From assembly GCA_934622035.1 (NCBI GenBank), contig CAKTVG010000016.1, positions 1-64,000 of the forward strand: a stretch of DNA of 64,000 nt, in the 5' to 3' direction. This DNA is from an uncultured Oscillospiraceae bacterium (GTDB lineage Bacteria; Bacillota; Clostridia; Oscillospirales; Oscillospiraceae). Every line of letters starts with the position of its first letter. The first letter of the stretch is position 1. Made by a program: the position numbers and the translations under genes. The notes under the pieces are model-generated. The model worked only from the letters and a program-made list of their open reading frames with translations, ran no database searches and was not told the origin of the DNA. Below, piece by piece: positions 1 to 7,674 of this stretch.

Positions 1-155
1 TACTCTGTGCTTGCCAGATACCCACAGTAAAACAGGATCGCTTTCTCAATGAATTCGCTGGGGCTTTTGCAGTTGTCGGCCTCATAGTTTTTCGATATTT
101 TGTCCTCTGTTGATGGGTAGATCCACAGAGGGATACGGATCTTCTTTTCTTTCAG
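1..155 (-). CDS. Ribbon-helix-helix-like ICE protein, C-terminus outside window
   Basis: The minus strand reads an open frame beginning LKEKKIRIPLWIYPSTEDKI and running off the left edge after about 51 codons. A basic N-terminus followed by an SPSEFIEKAI helix resembles small ribbon-helix-helix or relaxosome accessory proteins next to the transfer origin of Tn1549-type elements; this is inference from pattern and place. A strong Shine-Dalgarno (GGAGGTG, 162-168) precedes the frame, but no ATG, GTG or TTG follows at normal spacing. The frame begins with CTG at 153-155, preceded by ATT; a GTG at 162-164 overlaps the Shine-Dalgarno and is less likely. A rare start codon or a mutated start are both possible. 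Confidence 0.5.
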   Translation of the reverse strand, partial: MKEKKIRIPLWIYPSTEDKISKNYEADNCKSPSEFIEKAILFYCGYLASTE

Positions 156-359
156 AATGTTCACCTCCAGACGCTTGGATTTGCGGTCGTTTTACGGATG
201 GCGGTGTACCCACAACCGGAGAATATCTCATACAGGTGTACCTAAAGCGGAAAAGCTCAAAATGCGCAAAACTCCTGAACGCAGTCCGCATTGCGGGCTG
301 CTGTGGATCGGCGGGCGGCGTTTACAGCCACCCGCCTTTATCCTGCAACCAAATCGCAG

Positions 360-530
360 GCGACCGCCAGCCGATTGGGCGCCGTATCCGTCTTGGCACA
401 CGCCCCCCCGCAAAGCCGCCCATTTTGCTGCGTTTTCACTTTGGTGGGTATCGTCCCGCCGTTCCGCCGAAAGCTCCACACGAAGCCACACGGGGGCTTA
501 CGGGCGGGGCTTTGGCTTGTGTGGGACTTT
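360..530. other. Candidate oriT region with inverted repeat
   Basis: The stretch between the RHH-like gene and the next ICE gene has no convincing coding frame. It holds a run of seven C at about 403-409 and an imperfect dyad, CCACACGAAGCC (476-487) against GGCTTGTGTGG (514-524), with a 26-base loop. Position next to a small DNA-binding protein gene in a conjugative element, plus dyads and a C/G run, is typical of a transfer origin. No nick site can be proven by eye. The right arm overlaps the 3' end of the gene ending at 498, so the dyad could also act in termination. Confidence 0.35.
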
Positions 531-896
531 CCCATCCAACCGGGTAAAGCAGCTTTCGGTATAGGACAGCCCGTGCCGCTTCGCAGCGCCGTCGAGAATG
601 CGCAGCATATCCGATTCTTTCAGGCTGACCGCATCCGAAAGGCTGTCATATAGAATCCACTCGGCCGACGCCGGGTCGTCCTTGACCAGTACGTCGTATC
701 CGAAAAGCATCTCCTTGCAGGCGCGGTAGGCAACCGCATTCAAACGCAGGCAACCGACCGTCAGCGAAGTAATGACCATTTCGGAAAAGTCCTCCGGGGG
801 CTGCCTTTTCAGTTGCCGGACACTTCGCTCATCCATATAGCGCTCATAGATATAGCCGTCGCCGAGCTGCTTTTGCAATTCTCCTTTGCGGCTCAT
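498..896 (-). CDS. Conserved ICE protein, unknown function (132 aa)
   Basis: I do not recognise a named domain. The protein starts MSRKGELQKQLGDG and is a soluble, mixed-charge protein with a helical middle and a Lys/Pro tail (HKPKPRP). A longer frame exists to 1064, but the start at 896 is preferred because its ATG overlaps the stop of the upstream gamma-glutamylcyclotransferase gene as ATGA, the coupling seen at several junctions in this cluster. It is the last gene before the oriT-like region, so a role near DNA processing or as an accessory of the amidoligase pair is possible but unproven. Confidence 0.6.
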   Translation of the reverse strand: MSRKGELQKQLGDGYIYERYMDERSVRQLKRQPPEDFSEMVITSLTVGCLRLNAVAYRACKEMLFGYDVLVKDDPASAEWILYDSLSDAVSLKESDMLRILDGAAKRHGLSYTESCFTRLDGKVPHKPKPRP

Positions 897-1447
897 AGGT
901 GCATTCCCTCCGAGAAATAGAACGGATCCATTTCGTCCAGCTCCGCTTCTACTTCCTCCGGTTCGTCCGCAAGATTGGGCAAGGCTTGCCGCCAATGCGA
1001 ACCGTAAAACTGCACGGTGCTCTCCCGGAGCGCCTGCTCCAAGGCGGCGGGATTCAGTCCGCAATCCTCGTAGCCTTCGAGGACAATGTCATAGTAATAC
1101 GGCGCTGGCAGACCGAAGTCCATCTTCAGATTCATCACATAAGCCATGGCCGTGACCTCTTTGCCGTCCACCTGCACAGGGACATCCTGCTTGAAGTAGT
1201 GCGAGGGATAGCCCTCATACCGGTCAAGCGCCTGCTCATTCTGCTTGGAGATTTCCCACACGGCCACCGGCACCGACGCTCCATCCTTGGGGGCGATCGT
1301 GGCGAATGCACTGTGAGATTTCCCCTTGAATTGCAGCTCGAAGTTCTCGATTACACCTGTCCCGTACAGCCTTGCACCGGGGCAGCGGTGTTTCATCTGA
1401 CGAATGTTCAGGTTGCTGCCATAGGCAGCATACAATCGTTTGCTCAT
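893..1447 (-). CDS. Gamma-glutamylcyclotransferase-fold protein (AIG2/GGCT-like)
   Basis: The N-terminus carries the glycine-rich AAYGSNL signature that forms the gamma-glutamyl binding loop of GGCT/AIG2 proteins. Further on it has a DRYEGYPSHY segment typical of this fold, where Glu is the usual catalytic acid. Length (184 aa) fits the family. Known members release 5-oxoproline from gamma-glutamyl amines or peptides. It lies 12 bases downstream of an amidoligase gene, a pairing described for amidoligase clusters in which one enzyme forms and the other removes an amide link. ATG at 1447 follows a purine-rich AAAGGAG. The substrate is unknown. Confidence 0.85.
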   Translation of the reverse strand: MSKRLYAAYGSNLNIRQMKHRCPGARLYGTGVIENFELQFKGKSHSAFATIAPKDGASVPVAVWEISKQNEQALDRYEGYPSHYFKQDVPVQVDGKEVTAMAYVMNLKMDFGLPAPYYYDIVLEGYEDCGLNPAALEQALRESTVQFYGSHWRQALPNLADEPEEVEAELDEMDPFYFSEGMHL

Positions 1448-1459
1448 ATTCTTTCTCCT

Positions 1460-2473
1460 TTATCCCATCGACATGGTGAAAGCAGGCGTATCCTGCTCTT
1501 GCTCATCGGACGGCATTTCCGGTTCTGCCTCAGGCAAAGCCGCCTGCTGTTCCTCTAACCGCTTAGTGGCAAGCCGGGCTTTTTGCGCTTCGGCCTGCGC
1601 CGGATCTCGCCATGCAATGTTGCCCTCCAGGTTTTTCAGCAGGTGCTGCCGTGCGGTTTTGAATTCGTCTCCGATCATCCCAAGGCGAAGAAGCCATGTG
1701 CGAAAGGTGTATTTTTCATTTTCCGGATGAGTCTTAGCGCAGGAAGCCCCACGCTGCACCAGCGCCTGATGGCTGATAGCAAGGCAGAGCTGGATATAGC
1801 TTTTCACCTCACCGGCATGGAGGGTGGAATTGAACAGCCGGAATTCGATGGTGCCCTTGGAGAACACGCTGTGCAGATTCAGGGCATGGTAGCGGCTGTC
1901 GTCGTAATGACTGTACCGGCCGCCCATACCGTTGTACCACAGCTCCTCGACCTCGTTCATGGTCTTGGGCCGCTTGTGATTCAGTTCTTCAAGGAAACGG
2001 GTGTCTGCTTTCCGGCAATAGTTCTCCCGATTGACCTTCACCTGCAGTGCCTTGTAGAGCAGATCCTCCTTGGCAGCCATAATATTTACAATGTTGCGCA
2101 GGGTCTGTGGCGTATGCGCAGAGGCATCCACATGAACATGGATGCCGCAGGAGTCGTTGACTCTGGCGCCTCCGGTCCGGAGCTTGCGCACCAGTTCCTG
2201 TACCACGGGGATGTCCTCATACTTGCAGATGGGCGACACAAATTCCACCGAGTAATCCCGGCTTGCCGCTCGGTTATTCCCGTTGCGGCAGCGGATAGAG
2301 GCGTCGCGGACAACCTTCCACTGCCGGTTCTGTTCATCCCGGACCGTGTAAGCATCGTAGACACCGCCCACATGGGTGGCCTGCGTACCAAAGTGACCGG
2401 CGATGATCCGCGCTGCTGCGCTGCGGGTCAGGCCGGTCATCTCGATCTCAATGCCGAAGTTCTGGCTTCTCAA
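1460..2473 (-). CDS. Amidoligase family enzyme
   Basis: The sequence fits the putative amidoligase family (COOH-NH2 ligase fold related to glutamine synthetase and GCS): an N-terminal FGIEIEMTG strand with the metal-binding EIE pattern, then SVEFVSPI, a CGIHVHVDAS core strand, and KGTIEFRLFNSTLH. These acidic and histidine positions would bind ATP and metal. The last 60 residues are a low-complexity acidic tail. The start is TTG at 2473, overlapping the DUF6103 stop. With the adjacent GGCT-like gene it forms a probable make-and-break pair acting on an amino-acid or peptide conjugate. Such pairs are known in mobile elements, but the modified target is unknown. Confidence 0.85.
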   Translation of the reverse strand: MRSQNFGIEIEMTGLTRSAAARIIAGHFGTQATHVGGVYDAYTVRDEQNRQWKVVRDASIRCRNGNNRAASRDYSVEFVSPICKYEDIPVVQELVRKLRTGGARVNDSCGIHVHVDASAHTPQTLRNIVNIMAAKEDLLYKALQVKVNRENYCRKADTRFLEELNHKRPKTMNEVEELWYNGMGGRYSHYDDSRYHALNLHSVFSKGTIEFRLFNSTLHAGEVKSYIQLCLAISHQALVQRGASCAKTHPENEKYTFRTWLLRLGMIGDEFKTARQHLLKNLEGNIAWRDPAQAEAQKARLATKRLEEQQAALPEAEPEMPSDEQEQDTPAFTMSMG

Positions 2474-2709
2474 GCGGAATCACCGCCCGGTTCAGGCGGC
2501 ATGGCTTTCGGCTTCTTGGGCTTAGCTGTCTTGTCTTTTGCGTTCAGCTCAATGAATTCCCGCACACCCGCAGGCACATATTTGCCGTACAGCGTTTCTG
2601 CTGCTTTCTCCAGCTCCGCCTCCGGTGTGCTGTCCTTCTGTGCGAGATACAGGCGCAGGGCGTTGGCCTTGGCCTCGTCAAGGGTGATTGTAATCGCTGC
2701 CTTTTTCAT
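2470..2709 (-). CDS. DUF6103 family protein
   Basis: A 79-residue protein with an N-terminal ITITLDEAKANALRLYLAQK segment and a central VPAGVREFIE motif, as I recall for DUF6103 proteins of Tn1549-like ICEs. The C-terminus is Lys/Pro-rich. The N-terminal strand and helices hint at a ribbon-helix-helix-like DNA-binding protein, which is inference. ATG at 2709 has a strong GGAGGAACCTC Shine-Dalgarno. The gene overlaps the 3' end of the NlpC/P60-like gene by 32 bases and the amidoligase start by 4, so all three are likely co-translated. Confidence 0.8.
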   Translation of the reverse strand: MKKAAITITLDEAKANALRLYLAQKDSTPEAELEKAAETLYGKYVPAGVREFIELNAKDKTAKPKKPKAMPPEPGGDSA

Positions 2710-3739
2710 GAGGTTCCTCCGTTTCGAAATAATTGATATACGGGATCTTCAGCCAGTGGGTCCAGCCGCGGTCTGCAAGCTGCGTGCGGACAATGCCATA
2801 GCGCGTGCCCATGGCTTCAATGACCTGATCGTTTCCAACGTAGATTCCAATGTGCCCCTCGTGCCAGACCGCAAGGCCGGGGATCTCCGGAATGGTGTCA
2901 ATTGTGTCTTTCTCGGTAGCGTTGGCGTACATGGCATCCGCGCCAATGTCCGGCATGCCGTTCGTGCCGTACTCGATCTCATGGGTATCAGCGTTTAGCC
3001 AACCGTAGCCCTTGATGAAGCCGACGCAGTCGGCGCAGCGCCGTCCCAGCCAATGCGTGCGGATGAATTCCTCCTGACCGCCAACCTCGTCCGGGTACTG
3101 CGCGATCTTCCCGGCCAGCGCGGACTCCGTCAGCACCTGCCCGCAGGCGCCCCAGACGTAACCCCATCCGGCCTTTTCTGCGGCAATGGCCCACTGCACA
3201 AGGTCAAGGTTGTTCTTGGTGGACGGGTCAACATAGTGCGACGTGTCGATGTTCACCGCCCGCACGGTCTGCATGAGTTTCAAAAAATCTTCGGTAGGTA
3301 TTTCTGTTTCAAATGCCGCGTTAACGTTGGCAAGAAGCTGCTCGTCGGACTGCTCTGCGAAGAAGCAGCCAACCAACTTGCTCACGAATTCACTGCTGCT
3401 GGCACGATCAAAAAGTACCAGCGCATACAATGCCTGTGCTTCTCTCGTCCGAGATGCAAACCCCGCCTCGCTCATGGCGCTTTCAATGGCGCGCATCGTG
3501 TCCTCAAATGTTTGCAGCTTTGTGATTTCCTGCTCGGAAAGATTCTCCGCGAGGATGGCTTGGAGCTGCGCGGCGTCCGCTTTGCCGAGGCTGCCCAGTG
3601 CGCCGGTCACGCCCACGATGGGAAAAATCACAATGAGAATCACGGCCAGCACGATGCCACCAACGGCCTTTCCGGCTTTCTTGTCTGTCAGGACGGCAGC
3701 CGCGACCTTCTTCAAGGCCGCGGCGACGGTCACGCTCAT
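2678..3739 (-). CDS. NlpC/P60-like cell-wall hydrolase of the conjugation apparatus
   Basis: An N-terminal membrane segment (about residues 25-50, GGIVLAVILIVIFPIVGVTG) anchors an extracellular domain. The C-terminal half carries the Cys-His pattern of the NlpC/P60 group: WGYVWGACGQ, then CADCVGFIKGYGW with a candidate nucleophile Cys, then AVWHEGHIGIYVG with a candidate His. In Tn1549/CTn-type ICEs this protein (CD1108-like, VirB1 role) opens peptidoglycan for the transfer channel. At 353 aa it lacks the separate transglycosylase domain of CwlT. ATG at 3739 follows GGAGGTGAGGCGGA. It is 6 bases downstream of virB4, consistent with one transfer operon. Confidence 0.8.
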   Translation of the reverse strand: MSVTVAAALKKVAAAVLTDKKAGKAVGGIVLAVILIVIFPIVGVTGALGSLGKADAAQLQAILAENLSEQEITKLQTFEDTMRAIESAMSEAGFASRTREAQALYALVLFDRASSSEFVSKLVGCFFAEQSDEQLLANVNAAFETEIPTEDFLKLMQTVRAVNIDTSHYVDPSTKNNLDLVQWAIAAEKAGWGYVWGACGQVLTESALAGKIAQYPDEVGGQEEFIRTHWLGRRCADCVGFIKGYGWLNADTHEIEYGTNGMPDIGADAMYANATEKDTIDTIPEIPGLAVWHEGHIGIYVGNDQVIEAMGTRYGIVRTQLADRGWTHWLKIPYINYFETEEPHEKGSDYNHP

Positions 3740-3745
3740 TCCGCC

Positions 3746-5575
3746 TCACCTCCCGCCCGCGCTGCCGAACAGCGCCGCCTTATAGTCCGGCGCAATGACC
3801 TGCAGGAGATACCGCTCATTGCCGCAGCGATAGAGGCAGGTTCCTCGTTCGGGATACTTTATGAGTTCAAACTCTGATGGTTCTACCTGTAAAGCGTCCA
3901 TATATTCCTTCGGATTGATCTGCCCGGCGTTGAACAGGAACTGATGCGTCGGGATGGAGAACAGCGGTTTTGTGTACTCCCGGATGGCAGGAATCAAAAA
4001 ATCCTCAATGTTCTGGCTGGCCAGAATCATTGAGGAATCCTTTTTGCGCACACGCTTCATACAGTTGCGGATATATTCGATTGCAGTCATGTTAGACAGA
4101 AATAAATACAGCTCGTCTATGCTTGCCACCGTGTTTCCCTGACCTAAAAGCTGATTTGACATGAAAGAAAGAATGTTGAACAGCATGGCGTCTTTCAGGC
4201 GCTTGTTGGTATCCAGCAGGCCCTTCACCCCGAACACCAGAAAATCGCTGCCGGAGATGTTCGTGTAGCCATTGAAATACTTGCTCTCCGCGCCGACGCA
4301 CATGGAATGGATGCCGAGACAGACCTCCTGCAAGGTTTCCTCGGTATAGAGATACTTTCTCTGCCTGTCGTAGCCGTAGAATTCTTCCTCACACAGCTTG
4401 TAGAAGTCCTCCATGATGGGGAAATCTCTAGGCTTCTTCTGACTGTAATCCGTGCTGTCGGTAATGCCAAACCGGGCGTACAGCTTGGCAAGTAGAATCT
4501 CAATCGTGTCGATCTGTGCATCCGAAAAATCCTTATACGCACGGAAGAAGTCTTTCAGAAAGGCGATGTGCTGGCTCAGTCTTGTGACCTTTCGGAATGC
4601 CGCAGGCGCATCCGGGTCGAGGGTGTCCTGCCCATCTGACCACGCTTTCGGTTCCAAAGGATTGATGGTGTACTCTCCCGAAAGGAAATCAATATAGCAG
4701 CCGCCGAGGGACGCGCAGAGCTCCTCATATTCCGATTCCGGATCCAGACAAATGACCGCCTTACCGGACTCCCGAATGTTCGTGAGCAGCAGCTTCAAGA
4801 GGTAGCTCTTTCCCTGACCGGAATTGCCGAGAATAAGGATGTTGCTGGTCGTCTTGTCCTCGGCGCGGCGGTCAAAGTCCACCAGCACATTGCTCCCAAA
4901 CTTGTCCCGCCCGATATATAGCCCCTGTGGGTCGGTCTTGCCGGAGAAGTTGAAGGGATACAGATTCGCCGCGCTGGAGGCGGGCAGCACACGCTCATAT
5001 TGCGCTCCGAACTGATTTGCGCCCACGGGCAGAACGGAGAGAAAGCCCTCCTTCTGCCGCAGGGTCAGTCGGTCTACGGTGAGCTTCGAGCGCGTCAGTT
5101 CCATGGCGACGTCACTCTGAAGCTCCTTCAGCGCTTCTGGACTGCGGGCTTTCAGCTCTAGGAACACCGACACATGGAGCAGCGGCTCCCGGTTCTTTCG
5201 CAGGTTGGCCAGCAGCTCGATCACATCCTGCAAATTTCCCTCGGCCTCGATGGTTTCATTCACATCGCTGCCGCCGCGCTTGAGCTTGTTGCGGCGGGTG
5301 GCGTTCTGGATGATCTTCCGCTGCTCATTCGGCTCGACCAGCCGATGGTATATTCGCAAGGTCACACCGCTGCAATCGGCAAGCTGCGCCAGGATTGCCT
5401 GTTCCTCCGTGGACGGCGGGTACTCCCGAACCGCCCACACACAGCGATAGCTGTCACCCAAAACATAATGGTCACTCAAGAACTTGATCGTCCCCGGAAG
5501 AATTTGGTCGAAGAAATTCTTCACGCGAACTTCCTCCACCTGCGCGGGCGTGAGGCTTCTATTCCGTTTCATCAT
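3746..5575 (-). CDS. virB4: VirB4-type conjugation ATPase
   Basis: A 609-residue cytoplasmic ATPase that powers the type IV secretion channel. Walker A is GNSGQGKS in an NILILGNSGQGKSYLLK context (about residue 250), Walker B is VASIDELYLFLS (about 465), followed by a VRKKDSSMILASQNIEDF helicase-like motif. The QGLYIGRDKFGSNVLVDFDRR lead-in is typical of VirB4/TraE. It is shorter at the N-terminus than single-chain VirB4 (about 800 aa); the missing part seems to be the overlapping upstream gene. ATG at 5575 follows GAGGTGACAG. Confidence 0.93.
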   Translation of the reverse strand: MMKRNRSLTPAQVEEVRVKNFFDQILPGTIKFLSDHYVLGDSYRCVWAVREYPPSTEEQAILAQLADCSGVTLRIYHRLVEPNEQRKIIQNATRRNKLKRGGSDVNETIEAEGNLQDVIELLANLRKNREPLLHVSVFLELKARSPEALKELQSDVAMELTRSKLTVDRLTLRQKEGFLSVLPVGANQFGAQYERVLPASSAANLYPFNFSGKTDPQGLYIGRDKFGSNVLVDFDRRAEDKTTSNILILGNSGQGKSYLLKLLLTNIRESGKAVICLDPESEYEELCASLGGCYIDFLSGEYTINPLEPKAWSDGQDTLDPDAPAAFRKVTRLSQHIAFLKDFFRAYKDFSDAQIDTIEILLAKLYARFGITDSTDYSQKKPRDFPIMEDFYKLCEEEFYGYDRQRKYLYTEETLQEVCLGIHSMCVGAESKYFNGYTNISGSDFLVFGVKGLLDTNKRLKDAMLFNILSFMSNQLLGQGNTVASIDELYLFLSNMTAIEYIRNCMKRVRKKDSSMILASQNIEDFLIPAIREYTKPLFSIPTHQFLFNAGQINPKEYMDALQVEPSEFELIKYPERGTCLYRCGNERYLLQVIAPDYKAALFGSAGGR

Positions 5576-6146
5576 CTGTCACCTCGAAATACTGCGCGCC
5601 GTCAATGTCCGGCAGGGCCTCTCCGTATTGACTCGCCTCAAAATACAGCGCCAGAAACCGCTTGATCTCCGGCTTTTTCATCCGGTGTACCTCAAAGCCC
5701 TGCTCGGAGATGCGCTTTTCCACTGCGTTGGCCTTTTGGAATACCTGCTCCGGCTTGAGGTTCTTGCAGCGCGCGGTGAACAGAAACTGCCGCGCCGTGG
5801 ACATCTCCGATTGCAGCTCGTCCAGCGCGGCAATGTCCTTTTGAATCAGGCGGCACACCTTGGCATTCGGTTCATCCTCCAACCGCGCGGACAGATATGC
5901 CTTGTTCCCGTCGAAGCACTCGGAGGCGTCCGTGCAGGTAATTTCCAAGTCCGACAGCGCAGAGAGCACCATCATGAGGTGGCGAATCTTGATCTCAATG
6001 TTCGCCTGCGACAGCACCGAGATATTCGTCGGCGCGACCTGAAAAAACAGCAGCTCGCCCTGCGCCGTGGAAAGACCGTAGCGCGTGAAGCCGCGCAGGC
6101 CGAGCAGCTCCTGCACGGAGCGCCGGTTTTTAATCTTCATTTTCAT
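5559..6146 (-). CDS. VirB4 N-terminal-module-like ICE protein
   Basis: A 195-residue soluble protein starting MKMKIKNRRSVQELLGLRGF. It reads GLSTAQGELLFFQVAPTNISVLS, which resembles the N-terminal domain of VirB4/TraC proteins that contacts membrane partners. It lies between the PrgI-like gene and virB4, overlapping the latter by 17 bases, as expected if VirB4 is encoded in two pieces. The chosen ATG at 6146 overlaps the stop of the PrgI-like gene (TGATG); GTG at 6155 and ATG at 6140 are alternatives, none with a strong Shine-Dalgarno. Naming as a VirB4 module is inference. Confidence 0.65.
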   Translation of the reverse strand: MKMKIKNRRSVQELLGLRGFTRYGLSTAQGELLFFQVAPTNISVLSQANIEIKIRHLMMVLSALSDLEITCTDASECFDGNKAYLSARLEDEPNAKVCRLIQKDIAALDELQSEMSTARQFLFTARCKNLKPEQVFQKANAVEKRISEQGFEVHRMKKPEIKRFLALYFEASQYGEALPDIDGAQYFEVTDDETE

Positions 6147-6406
6147 CACTTCCACTCAAAGTATTGTTGTGTGCTGAGGAAAAACCGCACCGCATGAATC
6201 AGAAAATCCAGCACCGTGCTGTCCTCCAAGCGGATCGTCAAGAATCCGAAGCACAGCGTCAGCGCCAGCGGCACGGCCATCCGCAGCCGCACGAGAAGGA
6301 CGATGGACAGCAGCGCTGCCACGCCCAGAATCACAAAATCCCGCAGCCCCCAGAGCCACAGATTCGCCGTGGCCTTGAGGTTCTGCGGGTATAAATATTG
6401 CGTCAT
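6146..6406 (-). CDS. PrgI/VirB3-like conjugation membrane protein
   Basis: An 86-residue protein with two hydrophobic segments (about residues 24-42 and 44-58, VILGVAALLSIVLLVRLRMAVPLALTLCFGF) in the short N-in hairpin arrangement of PrgI/TcpE/VirB3 proteins, which sit beside VirB4 in the inner part of Gram-positive transfer channels. The gene lies directly between the VirB6-like and VirB4 modules, the standard place. It is 8 bases downstream of the VirB6-like gene. Confidence 0.75.
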   Translation of the reverse strand: MTQYLYPQNLKATANLWLWGLRDFVILGVAALLSIVLLVRLRMAVPLALTLCFGFLTIRLEDSTVLDFLIHAVRFFLSTQQYFEWK

Positions 6407-6413
6407 TTTTCCC

Positions 6414-7319
6414 TCACTTTCCCGCCGCTTTGGCGACGCTGCGGGTCAGGTTGACCGCCGTGGTGGTCGCATGGACGACGGACATCATATTGACCTTGAC
6501 CGAGGTGTCAAGCCCGAACTGCTGCGCAATGCGCGGCACCTCACTTGCCGCCAGCATGATGCCGAGGCCCAGGAACATGTTCACCCGGAAGGTCAACAGG
6601 CCGACGTACAACAGCGTCGTCTGCAAAAACGCCGTCAGACACAGCGCCACGACCTGCCGCATCCACTGATTGAAGCCGTCCGTGTAGCCGCGCGGCACGC
6701 TGAAAAGATACAGACTGCCGACCGCAATCTGCGTCAGTAAGATGCCGCCGCGCTTGATGTTCGCAAAGAATAATTTGACAAAGCAATAGAGGAACGCGGT
6801 CAGGCACAGCAGATGCACCAGCCCGATCTGCGAGCTGATATTCCCCGCAAAGAAGCTGCCGACGAGCACGCCCGTGCCGGTCTCGGCCAGCGTTTCCCTC
6901 GCGCTGCCGGAAAAGAGCGGCACAATGCCGTTCAGGAACGAGCCTTGCAGCGTGATGCAGAATTTGTACAGCGCAATGGGCAGCTCTCCAATGAGCGAGC
7001 AGGCGAAGAAGCCCTTCAGGACATTCAGCGCGGTCGTTTTGAGGTTTGCCCTGCCGGTCTGGTGCTCGATTGCCACGTCAAACACCGCCACGACCACGCC
7101 GGTGGCGTACAGCGCCCACGCGAGCAGGCCGAACAGCCGCACAAATGCCTGCACCCAATCCAGGTCGAAAATCTCGGTGCCAAGGCTGCCGATCTGTGCT
7201 AAAAACGCAGCCGCCGCGCCGTAGATCGTATCGTAGAACCAGCGGAGCATGGTGTCAAAAATGACGCTGGAAATGCTCTCACCCAGCGTTCCAAGAATGT
7301 CACCCAGCCAACTGAACAT
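6414..7319 (-). CDS. VirB6/TrbL-like conjugation channel protein
   Basis: A 301-residue polytopic membrane protein with about six hydrophobic segments (for example FGLLAWALYATGVVVAVFDV, LVHLLCLTAFLYCFVKLFF and LTAFLQTTLLYVGLLTF), matching the CD1112/TrbL-type VirB6 equivalents of CTn elements that form the core membrane channel. The ATG at 7319 is preferred over a GTG at 7328 because the GAGGTG Shine-Dalgarno around 7326-7331 is correctly spaced only for the ATG. It follows the DUF3852 pilin-like gene by about 10 bases. Confidence 0.82.
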   Translation of the reverse strand: MFSWLGDILGTLGESISSVIFDTMLRWFYDTIYGAAAAFLAQIGSLGTEIFDLDWVQAFVRLFGLLAWALYATGVVVAVFDVAIEHQTGRANLKTTALNVLKGFFACSLIGELPIALYKFCITLQGSFLNGIVPLFSGSARETLAETGTGVLVGSFFAGNISSQIGLVHLLCLTAFLYCFVKLFFANIKRGGILLTQIAVGSLYLFSVPRGYTDGFNQWMRQVVALCLTAFLQTTLLYVGLLTFRVNMFLGLGIMLAASEVPRIAQQFGLDTSVKVNMMSVVHATTTAVNLTRSVAKAAGK

Positions 7320-7329
7320 GCCACGCACC

Positions 7330-7662
7330 TCACAAGATGGACCAGAGGTACAGCGGCGCGGTCAGGGTGAAAATGAGGCAGGCGAACAGAATGCAGGGCG
7401 CAGCCAGCTCCAACTGCCCGTGCTTGCGATATTCAAAATAGCATGTCGCGACCTTGACGAAAAACAGGATCGCCAGAATCATATCAATGACAGGAAAAAC
7501 AACATGGTTAACGACGTTCTGAATCTGCGTTTTTGCCTCGTTCCAGGTGCTTTCGATGGCGCCGGACACGTCTCCTGCGGCGAGGGCGGGCAGGGCGAAG
7601 GCGGCGAGGAGCAGTGTAGCGAGAAAAACGCACAGTGTAATTCGGAAGATTTTTCGATTCAT
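7330..7662 (-). CDS. DUF3852 family, VirB2-like pilin candidate
   Basis: A 110-residue small membrane protein with a signal peptide ending near ALPALAAG, a short exposed loop, and two hydrophobic segments (FPVIDMILAILFFVKVATCYF and APCILFACLIFTLTAPLYLW). Size and topology match VirB2/TrbC pilins, and the sequence closely resembles DUF3852 proteins as recalled from Tn1549-like ICEs. It begins the transfer block pilin, VirB6, PrgI, VirB4. ATG at 7662 lies 12 bases after the adhesin gene's stop. Confidence 0.83.
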   Translation of the reverse strand: MNRKIFRITLCVFLATLLLAAFALPALAAGDVSGAIESTWNEAKTQIQNVVNHVVFPVIDMILAILFFVKVATCYFEYRKHGQLELAAPCILFACLIFTLTAPLYLWSIL

Positions 7663-7674
7663 GATACCATCCTT

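Noticed and set aside
498..1064. Longer form of the 132-residue ICE protein starting at 1064
   Set aside because: The added N-terminus is Arg/Gly/Ala-rich antiparallel text inside the cyclotransferase gene; the ATGA-coupled start at 896 is better.
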